Below the pieces are notes generated by a model. It had not been told where the DNA came from, did no database searches, and was given only the letters and a program-made list of their open reading frames with translations. Source: Flavobacteriales bacterium (GTDB taxonomy: Bacteria; Bacteroidota; Bacteroidia; Flavobacteriales_E; Vicingaceae). From it: 7,441 bases of DNA. This document shows positions 6,226-7,441 of the stretch, one piece after another (position 1 is the stretch's first letter; the number at the start of each line of letters is the position of its first letter). The stretch is from contig JAESUI010000208.1 of assembly GCA_016763135.1 (NCBI GenBank), positions 1 through 7,441 on the forward strand. The letters are read 5' to 3'. Both the position numbers and the translations under genes were made by a program.

Positions 6226-7293
6226 ATGAGTCGTTATAATATTATCGGAACAATGTCAGGAACCTCTCTTGATGGCCTAGATATCGCTTATTGTACTTTC
6301 GTTTTTTCCAATAACCAATGGACTTTCGAAATTAATTCAGCCTCAACTGTTAGATTTTTACCCGAATTTCAAAACAAACTAGCTACTGCTACACAACTAA
6401 GTGGACTTGAGTTAATGAAACTGCATAACGAATTAGGGAATTTTATTGGAGAAGCTATTAATGGATTTATTCAAAAAAACAACATCAATATAAGTAGTAT
6501 TGATTCTATTTCTTCTCATGGACATACCATTTTTCATCAACCAAACATAAACTTAACTACTCAAATAGGAAATGGAGCTAATATCTCCAGCATTACAAAG
6601 ATACCCGTTATATGTGATTTTAGATCATCTGACATTGCTCTTGGTGGGCAAGGCGCACCTTTGGTTCCTATTGGCGACAAAACGCTTTTCTCTGAATATG
6701 ATTACTGTATTAACTTAGGGGGAATAGCTAATGTCTCTTTTGAAGAAGATAATGAAAGAATCGCTTTTGATATTTGTCCAGTTAATATCGTCTTAAATAA
6801 GCTTTCTCTGGAATTAGGAAAACCTTATGATGAAAATGGAAATTTAGCCCAATCTGGTAAAATTGACAATAACTTATTGAATAGTCTAAATAATTTAAAC
6901 TATTACAAAAACTCAAATCCAAAGTCGTTAGGAATAGAATGGATAGAAAATGAAATTTTCCCAATTATTAATTCTTCAACTATTTCTATAAAAAATAAAC
7001 TAGCAACTTTTGTAGAACACATTGCTATTCAAATATCAAAAAACATTAATACAACCAATAAAAAAATATTATTAAGCGGTGGTGGAACATTTAATGGTTT
7101 TTTAGTTAAAAGAATAAAAGCAAATACCAATAACGAGATTATTGTTCCTTCAAAACAAATTATTGATTTTAAAGAAGCGCTCATTTTTGCTTTTTTAGGT
7201 GTTCTTCGATTACGAAAAGAAGTAAATTGCTTACAGTCTGTTACCGGAGCAACACAAAATAACATTGGAGGTTGTATCTATCACCCATTTTGA
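6226..7293 (+). CDS. anmK: AnmK, anhydro-N-acetylmuramic acid kinase
   Basis: Cytoplasmic kinase of cell-wall recycling: it opens 1,6-anhydro-MurNAc and phosphorylates it with ATP to MurNAc-6-phosphate, the substrate of the MurQ etherase. The 355 residues are full length. Visible motifs are the N-terminal phosphate loop GTMSGTSLDGLD (8-19), SSHGHTIFHQP (97-107, usually HGQT), DFRSSDIALGGQGAPLVP (131-148), NLGGIANVSF (163-172), FDICPVNIVL (181-190), the sugar-kinase-type ILLSGGGTFN (281-290) and SVTGATQNNIGG (338-349). Asp182 is at the position of the catalytic base of E. coli AnmK. The usual FDTGPGN around it reads FDICPVN here, which I take to be a Bacteroidota variant. The ATG at 6226 puts GTMSGTS at the expected distance. 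No Shine-Dalgarno precedes it, only an A-run. No clear terminator follows, so the next gene may be read through. murQ is not in the window. Confidence 0.97.
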   Translation: MSRYNIIGTMSGTSLDGLDIAYCTFVFSNNQWTFEINSASTVRFLPEFQNKLATATQLSGLELMKLHNELGNFIGEAINGFIQKNNINISSIDSISSHGHTIFHQPNINLTTQIGNGANISSITKIPVICDFRSSDIALGGQGAPLVPIGDKTLFSEYDYCINLGGIANVSFEEDNERIAFDICPVNIVLNKLSLELGKPYDENGNLAQSGKIDNNLLNSLNNLNYYKNSNPKSLGIEWIENEIFPIINSSTISIKNKLATFVEHIAIQISKNINTTNKKILLSGGGTFNGFLVKRIKANTNNEIIVPSKQIIDFKEALIFAFLGVLRLRKEVNCLQSVTGATQNNIGGCIYHPF

Positions 7294-7333
7294 CAAATGC
7301 CTTTCTTCTTTAGAAAAAGAAAAAAACTTTATC

Positions 7334-7341
7334 TATATTTG
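7334..7341 (+). promoter_or_regulatory. -7 promoter box for the gene at the right edge
   Basis: TATATTTG is an exact TAnnTTTG match, 35 bases before the ATG at 7377. No TTG is present 17-23 bases upstream, where the sequence is an A/T-only and CTT-rich run, so only half of the promoter is supported. Confidence 0.4.
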
Positions 7342-7376
7342 AGACTTATTCACGACAATAAAACGAATCCAACATT

Positions 7377-7441
7377 ATGCTTAAAGTAAAATTAGTACTA
7401 CTTACATTATTCTCATTTTTAATACCACTTATCACTTTTGC
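7377..7441 (+). CDS. Start of an unidentified exported protein (truncated by the right edge)
   Basis: An ATG at 7377 opens a frame that stays open for 21 full codons to the window end. The visible residues begin MLKVKLVLLTLFSFLIPL and continue with ITF, and the next codon starts GC (Ala). Two lysines followed by an unbroken hydrophobic run form a typical signal peptide or first membrane segment. It lies 83 bases after anmK on the same strand, with an exact -7 box in between. Nothing of the mature protein is visible, so no function can be offered. It could also be a chance frame, but the composition, promoter box and position favour a real gene. Confidence 0.6.
   Translation, partial: MLKVKLVLLTLFSFLIPLITF

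Noticed and set aside
6782..6964. Minus-strand open frame of 60 codons inside anmK
   Set aside because: It lies wholly antisense to conserved anmK sequence, its translation resembles no family I know, and it has no promoter or leader of its own.
7029..7265. Minus-strand open frame of 78 codons inside anmK
   Set aside because: It is antisense to the conserved C-terminal motifs of AnmK (ILLSGGGTFN, SVTGA), and its hydrophobic look comes from the reverse complement of Lys/Asn-rich codons.
7300..7330. Possible terminator after anmK (TTTCTT with AAGAAA)
   Set aside because: The stem is short and imperfect with almost no G-C pairs, and the following sequence is A-rich rather than a T-run.
7297..7389. 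A 30-codon frame starting 3 bases after the anmK stop
   Set aside because: It is a low-complexity Lys/Arg/Phe/Leu peptide from an A/T run, it contains the exact -7 box at 7334-7341, and it overlaps the better-supported start at 7377 in another frame.

Overview
The window looks like a chromosomal segment of a gliding, T9SS-bearing member of the Bacteroidota, most likely order Flavobacteriales. The evidence is a low-GC, AT-rich composition, the pairing of PorU, PorP/SprF-family and GldJ proteins (type IX secretion and gliding), exact Bacteroidota-type -7 promoter boxes (TAnnTTTG) ahead of most genes, and a general lack of Shine-Dalgarno sequences. No RNA gene, insertion sequence, CRISPR array or other sign of mobile DNA is visible. 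This is core-genome material, not an accessory island.

Layout. Positions 945 to 1 (minus strand) hold the first 315 codons of porU, the sortase-like protease of the type IX secretion system (T9SS). The gene runs off the left edge. A 171-base divergent spacer separates it from a plus-strand PorP/SprF-family outer-membrane protein (1117-2094). The lipoprotein gene gldJ (2128-3627) follows and has its own well-formed promoter at the end of the upstream gene. A strong intrinsic terminator (3651-3683) closes this block. Only 11 bases later murF begins (3695-4981, peptidoglycan precursor ligase). Its stop codon lies inside a second strong terminator, which is bidirectional and shared with a convergent acyl-CoA dehydrogenase gene (6161-5019, minus). 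A 64-base divergent spacer with two overlapping promoter candidates leads to anmK (6226-7293, plus; anhydro-MurNAc kinase of cell-wall recycling). At the right edge, 7377-7441 starts another plus-strand gene whose visible 21 residues look like a signal peptide.

How the genes work together. PorU, the PorP-like protein and GldJ belong to one envelope machine that exports, processes and attaches proteins at the cell surface and drives gliding. MurF and AnmK are the synthesis and salvage arms of peptidoglycan metabolism. The acyl-CoA dehydrogenase is a cytoplasmic fatty-acid or branched-chain catabolism enzyme with no obvious link to its neighbours.

I found no convincing new system. The points most worth following up are regulatory: the gldJ promoter and hairpin inside the porP-like tail, the nearly leaderless murF behind a terminator, and the overlapping promoters between the dehydrogenase and anmK. 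On the protein side, the GldJ fold has lost its FGE catalytic cysteines, and the PorP-like protein ends in a basic tail flanked by cysteines.
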